Positions 53,185 through 64,000 of a stretch of DNA of 64,000 bases are shown piece by piece. The DNA comes from Parathalassolituus penaei (GTDB taxonomy: Bacteria; Pseudomonadota; Gammaproteobacteria; Pseudomonadales; Oceanobacteraceae): NCBI RefSeq assembly GCF_026626885.1, contig NZ_JAPNOA010000019.1, positions 157,481 to 221,480 of the forward strand, read 5' to 3'. Positions within the stretch are counted from its first letter, which is position 1, and each line of letters starts with the position of its first letter. A model generated the notes under the pieces. The model made no database searches. It was not told where the DNA came from and saw only the letters and a list, made by a program, of their open reading frames with translations. The translations under genes were made by a program, and so were the position numbers.

Positions 53185-54510
53185 TCAGCGCAGGGCTGAC
53201 CCCATATTCTTCAAATTTGCTTTCTTCATCAGGGACTCGTACTGGTGCGACATCAGGTGTGACTGAACCTGGGCCATAAAGTCCATTACTACCACCACCA
53301 CGATCAGCAGAGAGGTACCACCAAAATAGAATGGCACGTCAGCAGCCATCACAAGGAATTGAGGCAACAGACAAACAGCTGTGATGTACAGCGAACCAAA
53401 CAGCGTCAGACGACCCAGAACACCATCAATGTAGTTGGCGGTCTGGATGCCAGGACGGATACCTGGAATAAAGGCACCTGACTTCTTCAGATTCTCGGCT
53501 ACATCTTTCGGGCTGAACATCAGCGCGGTGTAGAAGTAGCAGAAAAAGATGATGCCAGCAGCAAACAAAACGATGTAAAGGGGCTGGCTTGGTGCCAGCG
53601 CCATGCTGACATCCTGGAGCCATTCCATACCCTCACCCTTGCCGAACCACTGACCCAGGGACGCTGGGAACAGCAGCAAGCTGGAGGCGAAGATCGCTGG
53701 AATAACACCGGCCATATTCAGTTTCAGAGGCAGATGACTGCTCTGTGCTGCCATCTGGCGGTTACCCACCTGACGCTTGGCATAGTTGATAGTGATACGA
53801 CGCTGACCACGCTCGACGAATACGATAAACGCAATCACCGCCACAGCCAGAACTGCAATCACCAGCAACAGCAGGATGTTCAGGTCGCCTTGACGGGCAG
53901 ACTCGAACGCCTGACCGACCGCTTTTGGCAGACCAGCAACGATACCGGAGAAAATCAGAATCGAAATCCCGTTACCGATACCACGCTCAGTCACCTGCTC
54001 ACCGAGCCACATCATGAACACCGCACCGGCCACGAAGGACGGTACAGATGCGACGTAAAAATCGAAGCCTGAAGAGAAGGTAACGCCCTGGCCAGCCAGA
54101 CCGGCGGACACGCCGACGGCCTGAATGCTGGCAAGGAGTACAGTCCCGTAACGGGTGTACTGGGTAATTTTGCGACGACCCGCTTCACCTTCTTTTTTCA
54201 GCTGCTCAAGCTGAGGGCTCACCGCCGTCAGCAGTTGCATAATGATAGAGGCGGAGATGTACGGCATGATCCCGAGCGCAAGAATACTCATGCGTTCGAG
54301 AGCACCACCGGAGAACATGTTGAACATCTCCAGGATTGTCCCCTGGTTCTGCTCGAACAGTCTCGCCAACGCTTCCGGGTTAATCCCTGGCACCGGGATA
54401 TGGGTGCCAATCCGGTATACAACAATTGCCAGCAATACAAAACGGATACGGGCCCAGAGTTCTGCCAATCCTTTTTGCATGCCTTGTGGAAGTGAGCCTT
54501 GAGTAGCCAT
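53185..54510 (-). CDS. secY: preprotein translocase subunit SecY
   Basis: 441 residues with ten transmembrane segments, the plug region and the cytoplasmic loops ([19 protein letters not shown]). Main channel of Sec export. Its ATG shares one base with the rplO stop. Confidence 0.99.
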   Translation of the reverse strand: MATQGSLPQGMQKGLAELWARIRFVLLAIVVYRIGTHIPVPGINPEALARLFEQNQGTILEMFNMFSGGALERMSILALGIMPYISASIIMQLLTAVSPQLEQLKKEGEAGRRKITQYTRYGTVLLASIQAVGVSAGLAGQGVTFSSGFDFYVASVPSFVAGAVFMMWLGEQVTERGIGNGISILIFSGIVAGLPKAVGQAFESARQGDLNILLLLVIAVLAVAVIAFIVFVERGQRRITINYAKRQVGNRQMAAQSSHLPLKLNMAGVIPAIFASSLLLFPASLGQWFGKGEGMEWLQDVSMALAPSQPLYIVLFAAGIIFFCYFYTALMFSPKDVAENLKKSGAFIPGIRPGIQTANYIDGVLGRLTLFGSLYITAVCLLPQFLVMAADVPFYFGGTSLLIVVVVVMDFMAQVQSHLMSHQYESLMKKANLKNMGSALR

Positions 54511-54944
54511 TAGTCTTCGACCTTACCGCCCGCTGCTTCAATGGCAGCCTTGGCGCCTTGAGTGACTTTCAGACCTTTTACGGTTACTGCCTTGGTGATT
54601 TCACCAGACAGAATCACACGGCCTTCCTTGATCTTTTCACCGATCACGTCAGCCGCTTTCAGCGCTGCCAGGTCAACAACATCACCCTCAACCAGAGTCA
54701 GTTCGTTCAGACGGATTTCCGCCACGTACTGAGCTTTGCGAGAGTAGAAGCCGAATTTAGGCAGACGACGATGCATTGGCATCTGGCCGCCTTCGAAACC
54801 GAAAGCAACACCACCGCCAGAGCGGGACTTCATACCTTTGTGACCGCGACCACAGGTCTTGCCCAGACCAGAGCCGATACCACGACCAACGCGCTTGCGA
54901 ACTGGCTTGGAGCCAGGAGCTGGGCTCAATTCGTTGAGACGCAT
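54510..54944 (-). CDS. rplO: 50S ribosomal protein L15
   Basis: 144 residues with the Gly/Arg-rich start ([21 protein letters not shown]). Two bases after rpmD and overlapping secY by one. Confidence 0.99.
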   Translation of the reverse strand: MRLNELSPAPGSKPVRKRVGRGIGSGLGKTCGRGHKGMKSRSGGGVAFGFEGGQMPMHRRLPKFGFYSRKAQYVAEIRLNELTLVEGDVVDLAALKAADVIGEKIKEGRVILSGEITKAVTVKGLKVTQGAKAAIEAAGGKVED

Positions 54945-54945
54945 A

Positions 54946-55131
54946 TTACTCCCCTTCTACCTTAACCATGTACTGAACCTGGTTGATCATACCGCGTACT
55001 GAAGGAGTATCTTCCAGTACAACAGTGTGACCGATGCGACGCAGACCCAGACCTTTCATGGTCTCACGGTGCTTAGGCAGCTTGCCGATGGTGCTGCGGA
55101 TCTGGGTAACTTTTACAGTTTTCTTTTCCAT
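54946..55131 (-). CDS. rpmD: 50S ribosomal protein L30
   Basis: 61 residues, [26 protein letters not shown] in pieces; standard length. Confidence 0.98.
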   Translation of the reverse strand: MEKKTVKVTQIRSTIGKLPKHRETMKGLGLRRIGHTVVLEDTPSVRGMINQVQYMVKVEGE

Positions 55132-55137
55132 AATGAA

Positions 55138-55680
55138 TTACCCCAGGATCTCTTCAACAGTCTTGCCACGCTTTGCAGCCACCTGTTCAGGGGACTTCAT
55201 TTTGGCCAGAGCGTTAAAAGTTGCACGCACAACGTTGTTCGGGTTGGTAGAACCGTAGCACTTGGCCAGTACGTTCTTCACGCCAACCATCTCCAGAACG
55301 GCACGCATTGCACCGCCGGCGATGATACCGGTACCTTCGGAGGCAGGCTGCATGTAGATCTGGGAACCAGAGTGACGAGCGCGTACTGGGTACTGCAGGG
55401 TGTTACCATCCAGCTGTACAGTGATCATGTTGCGCTTGGCCTGTTCCATTGCCTTCTGGATAGCCAGAGGAACTTCACGGGATTTGCCGCGGCCGAAGCC
55501 TACACGACCATTGCCATCGCCAACCACAGTCAGAGCGGTAAAGGCGAAAATACGACCACCTTTTACTACTTTGGCTACACGGTTAACCTGGACCAGTTTT
55601 TCCTGGAACTCGCTTTCGGTACGTTCAACGCGGTCGTTATTACGATCGTTGTTACGTTCGTTACGTTCGTTATTTGCCAT
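55138..55680 (-). CDS. rpsE: 30S ribosomal protein S5
   Basis: 180 residues from the ATG at 55680, two codons inside another ATG that stands too close to the AAGGG ribosome site. The N-terminus is an unusual Asn/Arg/Glu repeat ([14 protein letters not shown]), then the S5 fold with [17 protein letters not shown]. Confidence 0.95.
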   Translation of the reverse strand: MANNERNERNNDRNNDRVERTESEFQEKLVQVNRVAKVVKGGRIFAFTALTVVGDGNGRVGFGRGKSREVPLAIQKAMEQAKRNMITVQLDGNTLQYPVRARHSGSQIYMQPASEGTGIIAGGAMRAVLEMVGVKNVLAKCYGSTNPNNVVRATFNALAKMKSPEQVAAKRGKTVEEILG

Positions 55681-55692
55681 GATCATTAACCC

Positions 55693-56043
55693 TTAGAATT
55701 CCAGGCCGTTTTCACGAGCCGCGTCAGCAAGAGCTTTAACACGACCATGGTATTTGAAACCGGAGCGATCAAACGCAACTTTGGTGATACCAGCAGCTTT
55801 CGCACGTTCGGCGATCAGCTGGCCAACCTTGGTAGCGGCAGATACGTTGCCGGTAGTTTCGCTACGCAGATCAGCTTCAACAGTGGAAGCAGCAGCCAGG
55901 ACGCTAGCGCCGTTGGCAGAGATAATCTGAGCGTAGATGTGTCGTGGCGTACGGTGTACGCACAGACGGACCGCGCCTTTCTCACGGATGTGACTCCGTG
56001 TTTTAGCGGCACGGCGCAGACGAGCTTTTTTCTTCTCAATCAT
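55693..56043 (-). CDS. rplR: 50S ribosomal protein L18
   Basis: 116 residues with the basic N-terminus ([14 protein letters not shown]) that binds 5S rRNA and the C-terminal [21 protein letters not shown]. Confidence 0.99.
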   Translation of the reverse strand: MIEKKKARLRRAAKTRSHIREKGAVRLCVHRTPRHIYAQIISANGASVLAAASTVEADLRSETTGNVSAATKVGQLIAERAKAAGITKVAFDRSGFKYHGRVKALADAARENGLEF

Positions 56044-56053
56044 GGCCTAGCCC

Positions 56054-56587
56054 TTATTTTTTCTTGGCTTCTTTACGAAGTACGATTTCGTCAGCATAGC
56101 GAACACCCTTGCCTTTGTATGGCTCTGGTGGACGGTAGCCGCGGATCTCGGCAGCAACCTGACCTACTTGCTGTTTGTCGATACCTTTCAGTACAACTTC
56201 AGTCTGAGTAGGAGTCTCAGCGGTTACGCCTTCCGGCAATTCGTAATCGATCGGATGGGAGAAGCCCAGGACCAAATTCAGGGTTTTGCCGGATGCTTTG
56301 GCACGATAACCAACGCCCTGCAGAACCAGTTTCTTTTCAAAACCAACGCTAACACCGGTAACCATATTGTTTACCAGGGCACGGAAAGTACCGGCCAGAG
56401 CGTCAGATTGCTTTTCAGCATCTTTTGGAGCAAACAGCAGAACATTGTCTTCCTGCTTGATCTCAACAGCGTTGTGCACTGCGAGTTCCAGCTGGCCCTG
56501 CTTACCCTTTACAGAGATCTTTCCTGCTTCCAGAGTGACTTCAACGCCAGCTGGAATTGCTACAGGAGACTTGGCAACACGAGACAT
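56054..56587 (-). CDS. rplF: 50S ribosomal protein L6
   Basis: 177 residues from [15 protein letters not shown] behind AAGGGGGATACC; the frame runs on upstream into rpsH without coding sense. C-terminal [15 protein letters not shown] is the 23S contact. Confidence 0.98.
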   Translation of the reverse strand: MSRVAKSPVAIPAGVEVTLEAGKISVKGKQGQLELAVHNAVEIKQEDNVLLFAPKDAEKQSDALAGTFRALVNNMVTGVSVGFEKKLVLQGVGYRAKASGKTLNLVLGFSHPIDYELPEGVTAETPTQTEVVLKGIDKQQVGQVAAEIRGYRPPEPYKGKGVRYADEIVLRKEAKKK

Positions 56588-56597
56588 GGTATCCCCC

Positions 56598-56990
56598 TTA
56601 GAATACGGTCGCGATAACCTCACCGCCCACGCCCGCAGCACGGGCAGCGCGATCGGTCATAACGCCTTTAGAGGTGGACACAATGGCAACGCCCAGACCG
56701 GCTTCCACTTTTGGCAGCTCGGAAACGCCTTTGTACTGACGCAGACCAGGGCGGGAAACGCGCTGGATACGTTCAATAACTGGCTTGCCTTCGTAGTATT
56801 TCAGAACGATGGTCAGAGATGGCTTGGCAGCCTCATCGATTGAAAAACCAGTGATGTAACCTTCTGCTTCCAGAACCTGGGCAACAGACTTCTTCATTTT
56901 AGAAGACGGCATGCTCACAGTCGTATGACCAGCTTGCTGGGCATTACGAATGCGGGTGAACATATCCGCCAACGTATCTTGCATACTCAT
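56598..56990 (-). CDS. rpsH: 30S ribosomal protein S8
   Basis: 130 residues, [21 protein letters not shown]. In E. coli S8 represses the spc operon at a site near rplX-rplE; no equal structure could be recognised by eye there. Confidence 0.99.
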   Translation of the reverse strand: MSMQDTLADMFTRIRNAQQAGHTTVSMPSSKMKKSVAQVLEAEGYITGFSIDEAAKPSLTIVLKYYEGKPVIERIQRVSRPGLRQYKGVSELPKVEAGLGVAIVSTSKGVMTDRAARAAGVGGEVIATVF

Positions 56991-57018
56991 TTAGGATATA
57001 CCTCGGTTGTGCAGCGTT

Positions 57019-57038
57019 CCCCCCACTTGCGCGGGGGG
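57019..57038. other. G+C hairpin between rpsN and rpsH
   Basis: CCCCCC, an eight-base loop and GGGGGG lie in the 55-bp gap. No T-run follows on the minus strand, so it is unlikely to terminate; mRNA processing or stabilising are possible. Confidence 0.5.
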
Positions 57039-57045
57039 AGATTGC

Positions 57046-57351
57046 TTACCAACTAGCTTTCTTCAGGCCTGGCACGTTACCTTTCATGCCTTCTTCACGC
57101 AGTTTGATACGTGACAGCTTGAACTTGCGGTAAACGCCGTGCGGACGGCCAGTCATTTGACAACGACGCTGCAGACGGCTTGGTGACGAGTCACGTGGCA
57201 GCTTTTGCAGAGACTGTTGTGCATTCCAGCGATCTTCATCAGAAGAAGCTGGATTCTGAATGATAGCGCGCAGTTCTTCACGCTTTGCAGCGTACTTGGC
57301 TACCAGTTTTTCGCGCTTCAGTTCACGATTCTTCATGCTTACTTTAGCCAT
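57046..57351 (-). CDS. rpsN: 30S ribosomal protein S14
   Basis: 101 residues, the long form without the CxxC zinc site, as in E. coli ([19 protein letters not shown] in pieces). Confidence 0.98.
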   Translation of the reverse strand: MAKVSMKNRELKREKLVAKYAAKREELRAIIQNPASSDEDRWNAQQSLQKLPRDSSPSRLQRRCQMTGRPHGVYRKFKLSRIKLREEGMKGNVPGLKKASW

Positions 57352-57362
57352 GAGTCAACTCC

Positions 57363-57902
57363 TTAGTTGCGGAACGGGAACTGCAGCGCTTTCAGCAGAG
57401 CGCGGCCTTCTTCGTTGGTTTTGGCTGTGGTGGTGATAGTCACATCCATACCACGGACTTTGTCTACTTTGTCGTATTCAATTTCCGGGAAAATGATCTG
57501 TTCTTTCACGCCCATGCTGTAGTTACCACGACCGTCGAAAGACTTGCCGTTGATGCCGCGGAAGTCGCGAACACGTGGCAGAGCGATGTCGATCAGACGA
57601 TCCATGAATTCCCACATACGATCGCGACGCAGGGTAACTTTACAGCCGATTGGCCAGCCTTCACGAACTTTGAAGCTCGCTACGGACTTACGTGCCTTGG
57701 TAACAACAACTTTCTGGCCAGCGATCGCTTGCAGTTCAGCAACGGCGTTGTCCAGCAGTTTCTTGTCGCCCAGTGCTTCACCAACACCCATGTTCAGGGT
57801 GATTTTGGTGATGCGTGGCACTTCCATGATGTTCTTGTAACCAAACTCTTGTTGCAGCTTGGCTACTACTTCTTCTTTGTACAGGTTTTCTAAACGTGAC
57901 AT
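57363..57902 (-). CDS. rplE: 50S ribosomal protein L5
   Basis: 179 residues; [24 protein letters not shown] and the C-terminal block [18 protein letters not shown]. Binds 5S rRNA. Confidence 0.99.
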   Translation of the reverse strand: MSRLENLYKEEVVAKLQQEFGYKNIMEVPRITKITLNMGVGEALGDKKLLDNAVAELQAIAGQKVVVTKARKSVASFKVREGWPIGCKVTLRRDRMWEFMDRLIDIALPRVRDFRGINGKSFDGRGNYSMGVKEQIIFPEIEYDKVDKVRGMDVTITTTAKTNEEGRALLKALQFPFRN

Positions 57903-57921
57903 AGCAGTATCCCAGCCCCTA

Positions 57922-58236
57922 TCAAGCGTCGATTACGTCGCCAGTGGATTTGAAAATACGTACCTTGCTGTCACCTTCAACCTTAAAGCCAACGCGGTCG
58001 GCTTTCTGGGTTTTCGGGTTCCAGATGGCAACGTTGGAAGCCTGGATACCAGTTTCTTTCTCAACGATACCGCCTGGTTGCTGCAGGTACGGGTTTGGCT
58101 TCTGGTGTTTTTTCACCATGTTTACGCCGGTAACAATCAGGCGGCCATCGGTCAGAACTTTCTGAACGGTGCCACGCTTGCCTTTGTCACGGCCGGCGAT
58201 GACGACTACTTCGTCTTTGCTACGGATTTTCAACAT
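57922..58236 (-). CDS. rplX: 50S ribosomal protein L24
   Basis: 104 residues from [20 protein letters not shown]. The ATG at 58236 is preferred over one two codons upstream, which lies too near the AGGGAGGG ribosome site. Confidence 0.95.
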   Translation of the reverse strand: MLKIRSKDEVVVIAGRDKGKRGTVQKVLTDGRLIVTGVNMVKKHQKPNPYLQQPGGIVEKETGIQASNVAIWNPKTQKADRVGFKVEGDSKVRIFKSTGDVIDA

Positions 58237-58250
58237 AACCATTCCCTCCC

Positions 58251-58619
58251 TTACAGCACTTCTGGTGCCAGGGAAATGATCTTCATGAACTGCTCAGAAC
58301 GCAGTTCACGAGTCACTGGGCCAAAGATACGGGTACCGATTGGCGACAAAGAGTTGTTCAGCAGAACAGCAGAGTTGACGTCAAAGCGGATGATTGAACC
58401 ATCTGGACGACGTACGCCTTTACGGGTACGTACAACCACAGCGTTCATTACCTGGCCTTTTCTTACTTTACCGCGTGGAATTGCTTCCTTCACGGATACC
58501 TTGATCAGATCACCGATGCCGGCATAGCGACGATGTGAACCGCCCAGTACTTTAATGCACTGTACGCGCTTCGCGCCGCTGTTGTCGGCAACGTCAAGCA
58601 TGGTTTGAGTTTGGATCAT
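58251..58619 (-). CDS. rplN: 50S ribosomal protein L14
   Basis: 122 residues, [20 protein letters not shown]; standard. Confidence 0.99.
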   Translation of the reverse strand: MIQTQTMLDVADNSGAKRVQCIKVLGGSHRRYAGIGDLIKVSVKEAIPRGKVRKGQVMNAVVVRTRKGVRRPDGSIIRFDVNSAVLLNNSLSPIGTRIFGPVTRELRSEQFMKIISLAPEVL

Positions 58620-58651
58620 GCCTCTCGCTCCTAACTACATGCGCCCGGTCG

Positions 58652-58918
58652 TTAGACCTTGGCGGCGCGCTCGTCGATGGTTACCAGCGCCCAGGTCTTA
58701 CGCTTGGACAGCGGGCGTGACTCTTGCACGGTTACCAGATCACCGATCTGGCACTCGTTGTTGGCATCGTGTGCCATAACTTTGGTAGAACGCTTAACGA
58801 ACTTCTTGTAAATCGGGTGTTTTACAAAACGTTCAACGACTACAGTGATGGACTTGTCCATCTTGTTGCTTACTACGCGACCGCTCAGAGTGCGAACAGC
58901 TTTGGTGTTCTCAGTCAT
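58652..58918 (-). CDS. rpsQ: 30S ribosomal protein S17
   Basis: 88 residues with [18 protein letters not shown] and [13 protein letters not shown]. Two bases after rpmC. Confidence 0.99.
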   Translation of the reverse strand: MTENTKAVRTLSGRVVSNKMDKSITVVVERFVKHPIYKKFVKRSTKVMAHDANNECQIGDLVTVQESRPLSKRKTWALVTIDERAAKV

Positions 58919-58920
58919 GA

Positions 58921-59112
58921 TTATTCACCTGCCTTCTGTGCCAGCACGGTTTTTACACGAGCGATATCACGACGGATCTGACCAATCAGGTGGTTTTGAC
59001 CCAGCTGACCGGTAGCTTTTTGCATCCGCAGCTTGAATTGTTCGCCCAGCAGTTCGAGCAGCTGAGAGTTCAGCTCAGCTACTGACTTGTCTTTCAGTTC
59101 ACTTGCTTTCAT
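58921..59112 (-). CDS. rpmC: 50S ribosomal protein L29
   Basis: 63 residues, [20 protein letters not shown]. Its ATG shares one base with the rplP stop (TGATG). Confidence 0.98.
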   Translation of the reverse strand: MKASELKDKSVAELNSQLLELLGEQFKLRMQKATGQLGQNHLIGQIRRDIARVKTVLAQKAGE

Positions 59113-59525
59113 CACAGCACCGTCCGTTTAACGAATACAGTTTCGAAAGGCAGCTTGGCAGAAGCCAGCGCGAATGCTTCGCGAGCCAGCTCTTCAGGCA
59201 CACCTTCGATCTCGTACAGGATACGACCTGGTTGGATCTGGCATACCCAGTATTCCACGTTACCCTTACCTTTACCCATACGAACTTCGAGGGGCTTTTC
59301 GGTAATCGGCTTGTCCGGGAACACACGGATCCAGATTTTACCACCACGCTTCACCTTACGGGTCAGCGCACGACGTGCAGATTCAATTTGACGCGAAGTC
59401 AGACGGCCACGGCCAGTTGCTTTCAGGGCGAACTCACCGAAGGAAACCTTGGAGCCACGAATGGCCAGGCCACGGTTACGACCGGTCTGTACTTTGCGGA
59501 ATTTCGTACGTTTTGGTAACAACAT
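59112..59525 (-). CDS. rplP: 50S ribosomal protein L16
   Basis: 137 residues, [19 protein letters not shown]; the conserved Arg of the hydroxylation site region ([14 protein letters not shown]) is present. Confidence 0.99.
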   Translation of the reverse strand: MLLPKRTKFRKVQTGRNRGLAIRGSKVSFGEFALKATGRGRLTSRQIESARRALTRKVKRGGKIWIRVFPDKPITEKPLEVRMGKGKGNVEYWVCQIQPGRILYEIEGVPEELAREAFALASAKLPFETVFVKRTVL

Positions 59526-59538
59526 AACTCAAATCCCC

Positions 59539-60228
59539 TTATGCGCGACCGGTTTTTTTCTTGCCCTGGTTCTTGGCACGTTCGCGGACTTCCTGGATGC
59601 CGCCGAGGATCTCACCTTTGAAGATCCACACTTTCACGCCAATAACACCGTAGGTGGTGTGTGCTTCGTAGGTTGCGTAGTCGATATCGGCACGCAGGGT
59701 GTGCAGAGGCACACGACCTTCACGGTACCATTCGCTACGAGCAATCTCAGCACCGCCAAGACGGCCGCTAACCTGGATCTTGATACCTTCGGCACCACCG
59801 CGCATGGCGTTCTGTACGGCACGCTTCATAGCGCGACGGAACATAACACGACGCTCCAGCTGGCTGGCAACGCTCTGGGCAACCAGTTTGGCATCCAGAT
59901 CAGGCTTACGAACTTCTTCAATGTTGATGTGAACCGGGATACCCATCACATCGCTCAGGTCCTTACGCAGAACTTCAACGTCTTCACCCTTCTTGCCGAT
60001 CACGATACCTGGACGGGCAGTGTGGATGGTTACTTTGGCGTTCTGAGCTGGACGCTCAATTACTACCTTGCTAACAGAAGCTTTTTCCAGACGCTTCTCA
60101 ATCAGAGAGCGAACTGCGATATCAGTCAGCAGGTTGTCGGCATATTTGTCTTTACCAGCATACCAAACGGAGTTGTGGTCCTTGGTGATACCGAGACGGA
60201 TACCTGTGGGATGTACTTTCTGACCCAT
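59539..60228 (-). CDS. rpsC: 30S ribosomal protein S3
   Basis: 229 residues with an N-terminal KH domain ([19 protein letters not shown]) and the C-terminal RAEVWY-like S3_C domain. Confidence 0.99.
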   Translation of the reverse strand: MGQKVHPTGIRLGITKDHNSVWYAGKDKYADNLLTDIAVRSLIEKRLEKASVSKVVIERPAQNAKVTIHTARPGIVIGKKGEDVEVLRKDLSDVMGIPVHINIEEVRKPDLDAKLVAQSVASQLERRVMFRRAMKRAVQNAMRGGAEGIKIQVSGRLGGAEIARSEWYREGRVPLHTLRADIDYATYEAHTTYGVIGVKVWIFKGEILGGIQEVRERAKNQGKKKTGRA

Positions 60229-60240
60229 CTGACCAACTCC

Positions 60241-60573
60241 TTATTCTGAAACTTTCACAGTGATGTGACAGGTACGCTTGCAGATGCGGTCAGCACGGCC
60301 TTTGGCACGTGGCTGAATACGCTTCATGGTCATACCTTCGTCAACGAAGATGGTGCTTACACGCAGCTCATCAACGTCAGCGCCATCATTGTGTTCGGCG
60401 TTGGCGATAGCAGACTCCAGAGCCTTCTTGACCAGATCAGCACCTTTTTTAGGGCTGAAAGCCAGAATGTTCAGAGCCTCATCCACTTTCTTGCCACGGA
60501 TTTGATCCGCAACCAGGCGCGCTTTCTGCGCGGACAAGCGAGCACCACGTAATACGGCGGCTACTTCAGACAT
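60241..60573 (-). CDS. rplV: 50S ribosomal protein L22
   Basis: 110 residues; the beta-hairpin that lines the exit tunnel ([18 protein letters not shown]) is intact. Confidence 0.99.
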   Translation of the reverse strand: MSEVAAVLRGARLSAQKARLVADQIRGKKVDEALNILAFSPKKGADLVKKALESAIANAEHNDGADVDELRVSTIFVDEGMTMKRIQPRAKGRADRICKRTCHITVKVSE

Positions 60574-60586
60574 GATTCACCCCTTC

Positions 60587-60862
60587 TTAGCGTTTGGCTT
60601 TCTTATCCGCTACGTGACCCTTGTAAGTACGGGTCAGAGCGAATTCGCCGAGTTTGTGACCAACCATGTCTTCAGTTACGAAAACAGGCACGTGGGTTTT
60701 GCCGTTGTGTACGGCCAGAGTCAGGCCCACAAAATCCGGGAAGATTGTGGAGCGGCGAGACCAGGTCTTGATCGGACGCTTGTCGTTCTTCTCAAGAGCG
60801 GCCTCTACCTTCTTCATCAAGTGATGGTCGATAAACGGACCTTTTTTCAATGAACGTGGCAC
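60587..60862 (-). CDS. rpsS: 30S ribosomal protein S19
   Basis: 91 residues, [20 protein letters not shown]; standard. Confidence 0.99.
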   Translation of the reverse strand: MPRSLKKGPFIDHHLMKKVEAALEKNDKRPIKTWSRRSTIFPDFVGLTLAVHNGKTHVPVFVTEDMVGHKLGEFALTRTYKGHVADKKAKR

Positions 60863-60879
60863 AGTTCAATCCTCTCTAA

Positions 60880-61704
60880 TTATTTCGCAGAACGACGGCG
60901 TACGATCAGATTATTGGTACGCTTATTCTTACGAGTCTTGTAGCCCTTGGTTGGAACGCCCCATGGAGATACAGGGTGCTTACCAAAGGTGCGACCTTCA
61001 CCACCACCGTGTGGGTGGTCAACCGGGTTCATGGCAGTACCACGTACGGTTGGGCGAATACCGCGCCAACGCTTGGCACCAGCTTTACCGAGCTCACGAA
61101 GACCATGTTCGGAGTTACCAACTTCACCGAGGGTAGCGCGGCAATCGGCCAGTACTTTACGCATTTCACCGGAACGCAGACGCAGAGTGCAGTAAGCACC
61201 TTCACGAGCAACCAGCTGAGCAGAAGTACCAGCGGAGCGAGCCAGCTGGCCGCCTTTACCTGGCTTCAGTTCGATGTTGTGGATAACGCTACCTACAGGG
61301 ATGTTACGCAGAGACATAGCGCTACCGGCTTTGATCGGTGCGTCTTCTCCGGAAATCACTGCATCACCAGCAGCCATACCTTTGGCAGCCAGAATGTAAC
61401 GGCGTTCACCGTCTGCGTACTTCAGCAGAGCGATGTGGGCGCTACGGTTTGGATCGTATTCCAGGCGCTCAACAACAGCTGGAACGCCGTCTTTGTCACG
61501 CTTGAAGTCAACCAGACGGTAGTGCTGCTTGTGACCACCACCCTGATGACGAACGGTAATACGACCGTTGTTGTTACGACCGCTGTGTTTGGACTTCTTT
61601 TCAACCAGAGCTGCAAAAGGAGCACCTTTGTGCAGATCGTTGTTTACGACTTTAACAACGTGGCGACGGCCAGCTGAAGTCGGTTTAGTTTTCACCAATG
61701 CCAT
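60880..61704 (-). CDS. rplB: 50S ribosomal protein L2
   Basis: 274 residues. [17 protein letters not shown] near the C-terminus holds the His important for peptidyl transfer. Confidence 0.99.
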   Translation of the reverse strand: MALVKTKPTSAGRRHVVKVVNNDLHKGAPFAALVEKKSKHSGRNNNGRITVRHQGGGHKQHYRLVDFKRDKDGVPAVVERLEYDPNRSAHIALLKYADGERRYILAAKGMAAGDAVISGEDAPIKAGSAMSLRNIPVGSVIHNIELKPGKGGQLARSAGTSAQLVAREGAYCTLRLRSGEMRKVLADCRATLGEVGNSEHGLRELGKAGAKRWRGIRPTVRGTAMNPVDHPHGGGEGRTFGKHPVSPWGVPTKGYKTRKNKRTNNLIVRRRSAK

Positions 61705-61717
61705 GACTTAGCTCTCC

Positions 61718-62014
61718 TTATTCCGCGTCAGTAAAATCGATGTCCTGACCGGCAGCCAGAGTAACGTATGCTTTACGCACGTCGTTACGCTTGCCCACAC
61801 CACGGACAGTACGCTTGGTTTTACCCTTGATGTTAACAACACGTACGGAGTCAACTTTGACTTCGAACAGTGCTTCAACAGCTTCTTTGATCTCTGGTTT
61901 GGTAGCATCCGGAGCAACACGGAAAACGTATTGGCCGTATTTTTCAGCTACCCAGGTTGCTTTTTCAGAAATCTGTGGAGCAACCAGTACCTTGTAAATG
62001 CGCTCACGAATCAT
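61718..62014 (-). CDS. rplW: 50S ribosomal protein L23
   Basis: 98 residues, [20 protein letters not shown]. Docking site for trigger factor and SRP. Overlaps rplD by four bases. Confidence 0.99.
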   Translation of the reverse strand: MIRERIYKVLVAPQISEKATWVAEKYGQYVFRVAPDATKPEIKEAVEALFEVKVDSVRVVNIKGKTKRTVRGVGKRNDVRKAYVTLAAGQDIDFTDAE

Positions 62015-62613
62015 GCGTATGCCTCCTCGAGTTGTTTCAAGGCTGGCACAGTCACCAATACTTTTTCGAACGCAATCAGGCTAACCGGATCAATAGCAGC
62101 TGCTTCGGTAACACCCACGTGCGGAACATTGCGAGCAGCCAGGTACAGCTTCTCGTCAACTTCGTCAGAAATAATCAGTACGTTGTTCAGTTCCAGCTCT
62201 TTCAGCTTGGCTACAAATTCTTTGGTCTTGTGGCTTTCAACGCCAAAAGAATCAGCAACCACCAGACGACCCTGACGAACCAGTTCAGACAGAATGACCT
62301 GCATTGCTGCACGGAACATCTTCTTGTTAACTTTCTGTTCGTAGCTGCGTGGCTTGGCAGCGAAGGTCACACCACCGGAACGCCAGATAGGGCTGTTTGA
62401 AGTACCGGAGCGAGCGCGGCCAGTACCCTTCTGACGCCATGGTTTGATACCACCACCAGTGACTTCAGAACGAGTCTTCTGGGCTTTGGTGCCCTGACGA
62501 CCGCCAGCCATATAGGCGGTAACGATCTGGTGAACCAGAGATTCGTTGTATTCACGACCGAAGGTAGCGTCAGAAACCGCTACCGCAGTACCTGCGTTAG
62601 TTTTCAGTTCCAT
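62011..62613 (-). CDS. rplD: 50S ribosomal protein L4
   Basis: 200 residues with the tunnel loop ([15 protein letters not shown]). In E. coli L4 represses its own S10 operon through the leader upstream of rpsJ; here the 230-bp gap between tuf and rpsJ is where such a leader would be. Confidence 0.99.
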   Translation of the reverse strand: MELKTNAGTAVAVSDATFGREYNESLVHQIVTAYMAGGRQGTKAQKTRSEVTGGGIKPWRQKGTGRARSGTSNSPIWRSGGVTFAAKPRSYEQKVNKKMFRAAMQVILSELVRQGRLVVADSFGVESHKTKEFVAKLKELELNNVLIISDEVDEKLYLAARNVPHVGVTEAAAIDPVSLIAFEKVLVTVPALKQLEEAYA

Positions 62614-62616
62614 CGC

Positions 62617-63249
62617 TTACCCCTTTGCCTTTACTGCTGGCTTCACAATGATGTCAGAACCAGTAGCACCAGGAACGGCACCCTTAACCAGAATCAGGTT
62701 GTTTTCAACATCAACCCGAACGATTTCGAGGCTCTGGGTGGTTACTTGTTCAGCGCCCATGTGACCGGCCATTTTCTTGCCTTTCCACACGCGACCTGGG
62801 GTCTGACACTGACCGATAGAACCAGGAGCACGGTGAGATACAGAGTTACCGTGAGTAGCGTCCTGGGTACGGAAGTTCCAGCGCTTAACGCCACCCTGGA
62901 AGCCTTTACCTTTGGAAACACCAGTAACGTCTACTTTCTGGCCAGCTTCAAACTGGGCAACAGTCAGTTCATCACCTGAGCTGAAGGATTCTTCAGTACG
63001 GAATTCCAGCACGCCACGGCCAGCTTCAACATTCGCCTTGGCGAAGTGACCTGCTTCCGGCTTGGAAACGCGGGATGCTTTTTTAACGCCATAAGTAATC
63101 TGAATAGCGCTGTAACCATCGGTGTCAACAGTTTTAACCTGAGACACACGGTTCGGAGTTGCCTCCAGAACGGTCACAGCAATAGATTGACCTGCTTCGG
63201 TAAAGATACGGGTCATACCCGCCTTTTTACCGACAATACCAATTGCCAT
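62617..63249 (-). CDS. rplC: 50S ribosomal protein L3
   Basis: 210 residues; [13 protein letters not shown] at the start and the central loop [21 protein letters not shown]. The Gln of the methylation site GQ region ([12 protein letters not shown]) is kept. Confidence 0.99.
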   Translation of the reverse strand: MAIGIVGKKAGMTRIFTEAGQSIAVTVLEATPNRVSQVKTVDTDGYSAIQITYGVKKASRVSKPEAGHFAKANVEAGRGVLEFRTEESFSSGDELTVAQFEAGQKVDVTGVSKGKGFQGGVKRWNFRTQDATHGNSVSHRAPGSIGQCQTPGRVWKGKKMAGHMGAEQVTTQSLEIVRVDVENNLILVKGAVPGATGSDIIVKPAVKAKG

Positions 63250-63345
63250 TTAATATACCTCTCGTGTACGGGGCTTTTACCCACTATGGCCGCCCGTTAT
63301 GGGCGTTACACAGAGCACTGTGTAAGGTCAAGAAGGGAGGGTTTC

Positions 63346-63654
63346 TTAACCAAGACTGATCTGAACTTCCACACCGGCAGCCAGATCCAGTTTCATCAGC
63401 GCGTCAACAGTTTTTTCAGTTGGCTCAACGATGTCGAGCATGCGCTTGTGAGTACGGATTTCGTACTGATCACGCGCGTCTTTGTTAACGTGCGGAGAGA
63501 TCAGAACGGTAAAACGCTCTTTACGGGTCGGCAGCGGGATTGGGCCGCGTACCTGAGCGCCCGTACGTTTAGCGGTATCGACAATTTCCTGAGTCGAAGT
63601 ATCGATCAGGCGATGGTCGAACGCCTTTAAACGAATACGGATACGTTGGTTCAT
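63346..63654 (-). CDS. rpsJ: 30S ribosomal protein S10 (NusE)
   Basis: 102 residues from [18 protein letters not shown] at ATG 63654, preceded by GGAGTTTGGTA. Also acts as NusE in antitermination. 96 bp lie between it and rplC. Confidence 0.98.
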   Translation of the reverse strand: MNQRIRIRLKAFDHRLIDTSTQEIVDTAKRTGAQVRGPIPLPTRKERFTVLISPHVNKDARDQYEIRTHKRMLDIVEPTEKTVDALMKLDLAAGVEVQISLG

Positions 63655-63811
63655 TACCAAACTCCAAATTTATGTGCCAGAGCTCGCTTCCCCCCAGTTC
63701 AAGGGGACGCGAATTGTATGCGGCTGTACAAAAAGTGTCAACTGAATAAATTAAAATTCAGTCAGACAACCTGGAGGTGATAAAAAGAGCGGGGAAAAAG
63801 AACAGAAGATG

Positions 63812-63842
63812 AAAAAAGCCACCACAGGGCAGCGGCTTTTTT
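63812..63842 (-). terminator. terminator after tuf
   Basis: AAAAAAGCC and GGCTTTTTT enclose a 13-base spacer that can add further pairs (GCCGCTGCC with GGTGGC). Placed between the EF-Tu stop and rpsJ on the minus strand, it should separate tuf from the S10 operon or attenuate it. Confidence 0.8.
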
Positions 63843-63884
63843 GAGCGAGAGAACATCGGGCGATGTCCTCTCAGAGTGCAGTTA

Positions 63885-64000
63885 TCACTCGATAACTTTG
63901 GCTACCACGCCAGCACCAACAGTACGGCCGCCTTCACGGATCGCGAAGCGCAGACCTTCATCCATCGCAACTGGGTGGATCAGGGTAACAGTCAGACCAA
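63885..64000 (-). CDS. tuf: elongation factor Tu, C-terminal part
   Basis: The minus-strand frame runs in from the right edge and ends at TGA 63885-63887, followed by TAA. The last residues read [20 protein letters not shown], then [14 protein letters not shown], the end of domain III of EF-Tu. The remainder is outside. The position before rpsJ is normal for the str/S10 region. Confidence 0.97.
   Translation of the reverse strand, partial: GLTVTLIHPVAMDEGLRFAIREGGRTVGAGVVAKVIE

Overview
The window looks like the chromosome of a gammaproteobacterium, probably a marine or heterotrophic one of the Oceanospirillales/Pseudomonadales type. The complete tuf-S10-spc-alpha ribosomal block, the rpsF-rpsR-(DUF2232)-rplI-dnaB order seen in Pseudomonas relatives, long S14, EF-Tu, SecY and DnaB sequences of gammaproteobacterial type and a moderately high G+C content all point there. 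The genus cannot be fixed from the sequence alone.

Layout. 1-2.2 kb: the 3' end of a ViaA-like VWA gene, then a small AT-richer two-gene cassette whose second product resembles ADP-ribosyltransferase-fold toxins. 1.4-3.9 kb: a NitT/TauT-type ABC transporter operon. 4.3-6.7 kb: a phosphoethanolamine-transferase-like enzyme, a small membrane protein and a HigA-like regulator. 6.9-10.6 kb: hyaABC, a membrane-bound [NiFe] hydrogenase with the extra cysteines of oxygen-tolerant enzymes and a sigma-54-type promoter. 10.9-14.7 kb: an accessory stretch with an orphan metallopeptidase, an AbiL (RloA/RloB-like) defence pair and a decayed hsdR. 15.0-22.9 kb: a five-gene SWIM / DUF5691 / MoxR ATPase / DUF5682 / VWA cassette related to E. 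coli yehQ-yehL-yehM-yehP. 22.9-23.56 kb: two arrays of 7-bp repeats around a dispersed palindromic element. 23.56-28.3 kb: hoxJ-hoxB-hoxC, a hydrogen-sensing regulatory hydrogenase with its histidine kinase, and divergent hupE under a near-perfect sigma-54 promoter. 28.4-33.2 kb: two GNAT proteins, dnaB, rplI, a YybS-like membrane protein, rpsR, rpsF. 33.2-33.9 kb: an inverted second copy of the dispersed element. 33.9-35.6 kb: small genes including a Fur-box-preceded pair (CxxC protein and degenerate flavodoxin). 35.6-38.6 kb: a CheA-like kinase, a CheY-like regulator and a CheX-like phosphatase. 38.8-43.6 kb: secreted ExeM/NucH nuclease, G3E GTPase, glutathionyl-hydroquinone reductase. 43.7-49.5 kb: a tripartite metal-type RND efflux operon ending in DUF3240. 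50.0-64.0 kb: rplQ back to tuf, all on the minus strand.

How the parts work together. The strongest theme is hydrogen metabolism: HoxBC with HoxJ should sense H2, an NtrC-type activator (HoxA, not in the window) would act on sigma-54 promoters, and two such promoters are visible, before hyaA and before hupE (nickel uptake). The Hyp/Hox maturation genes are not in the window. The catalytic operon and the sensor operon are separated by about 13 kb of accessory genes. The best candidates for under-described biology are the ART-like toxin pair (668-1427), the MoxR-VWA cassette with a TIKI/TraB-like DUF5682 protein (15.0-22.9 kb), the dispersed element tied to 7-bp repeat arrays (22.9-23.55 and 33.66-33.83 kb), and the Fur-linked flavodoxin-like pair (34.6-35.65 kb).
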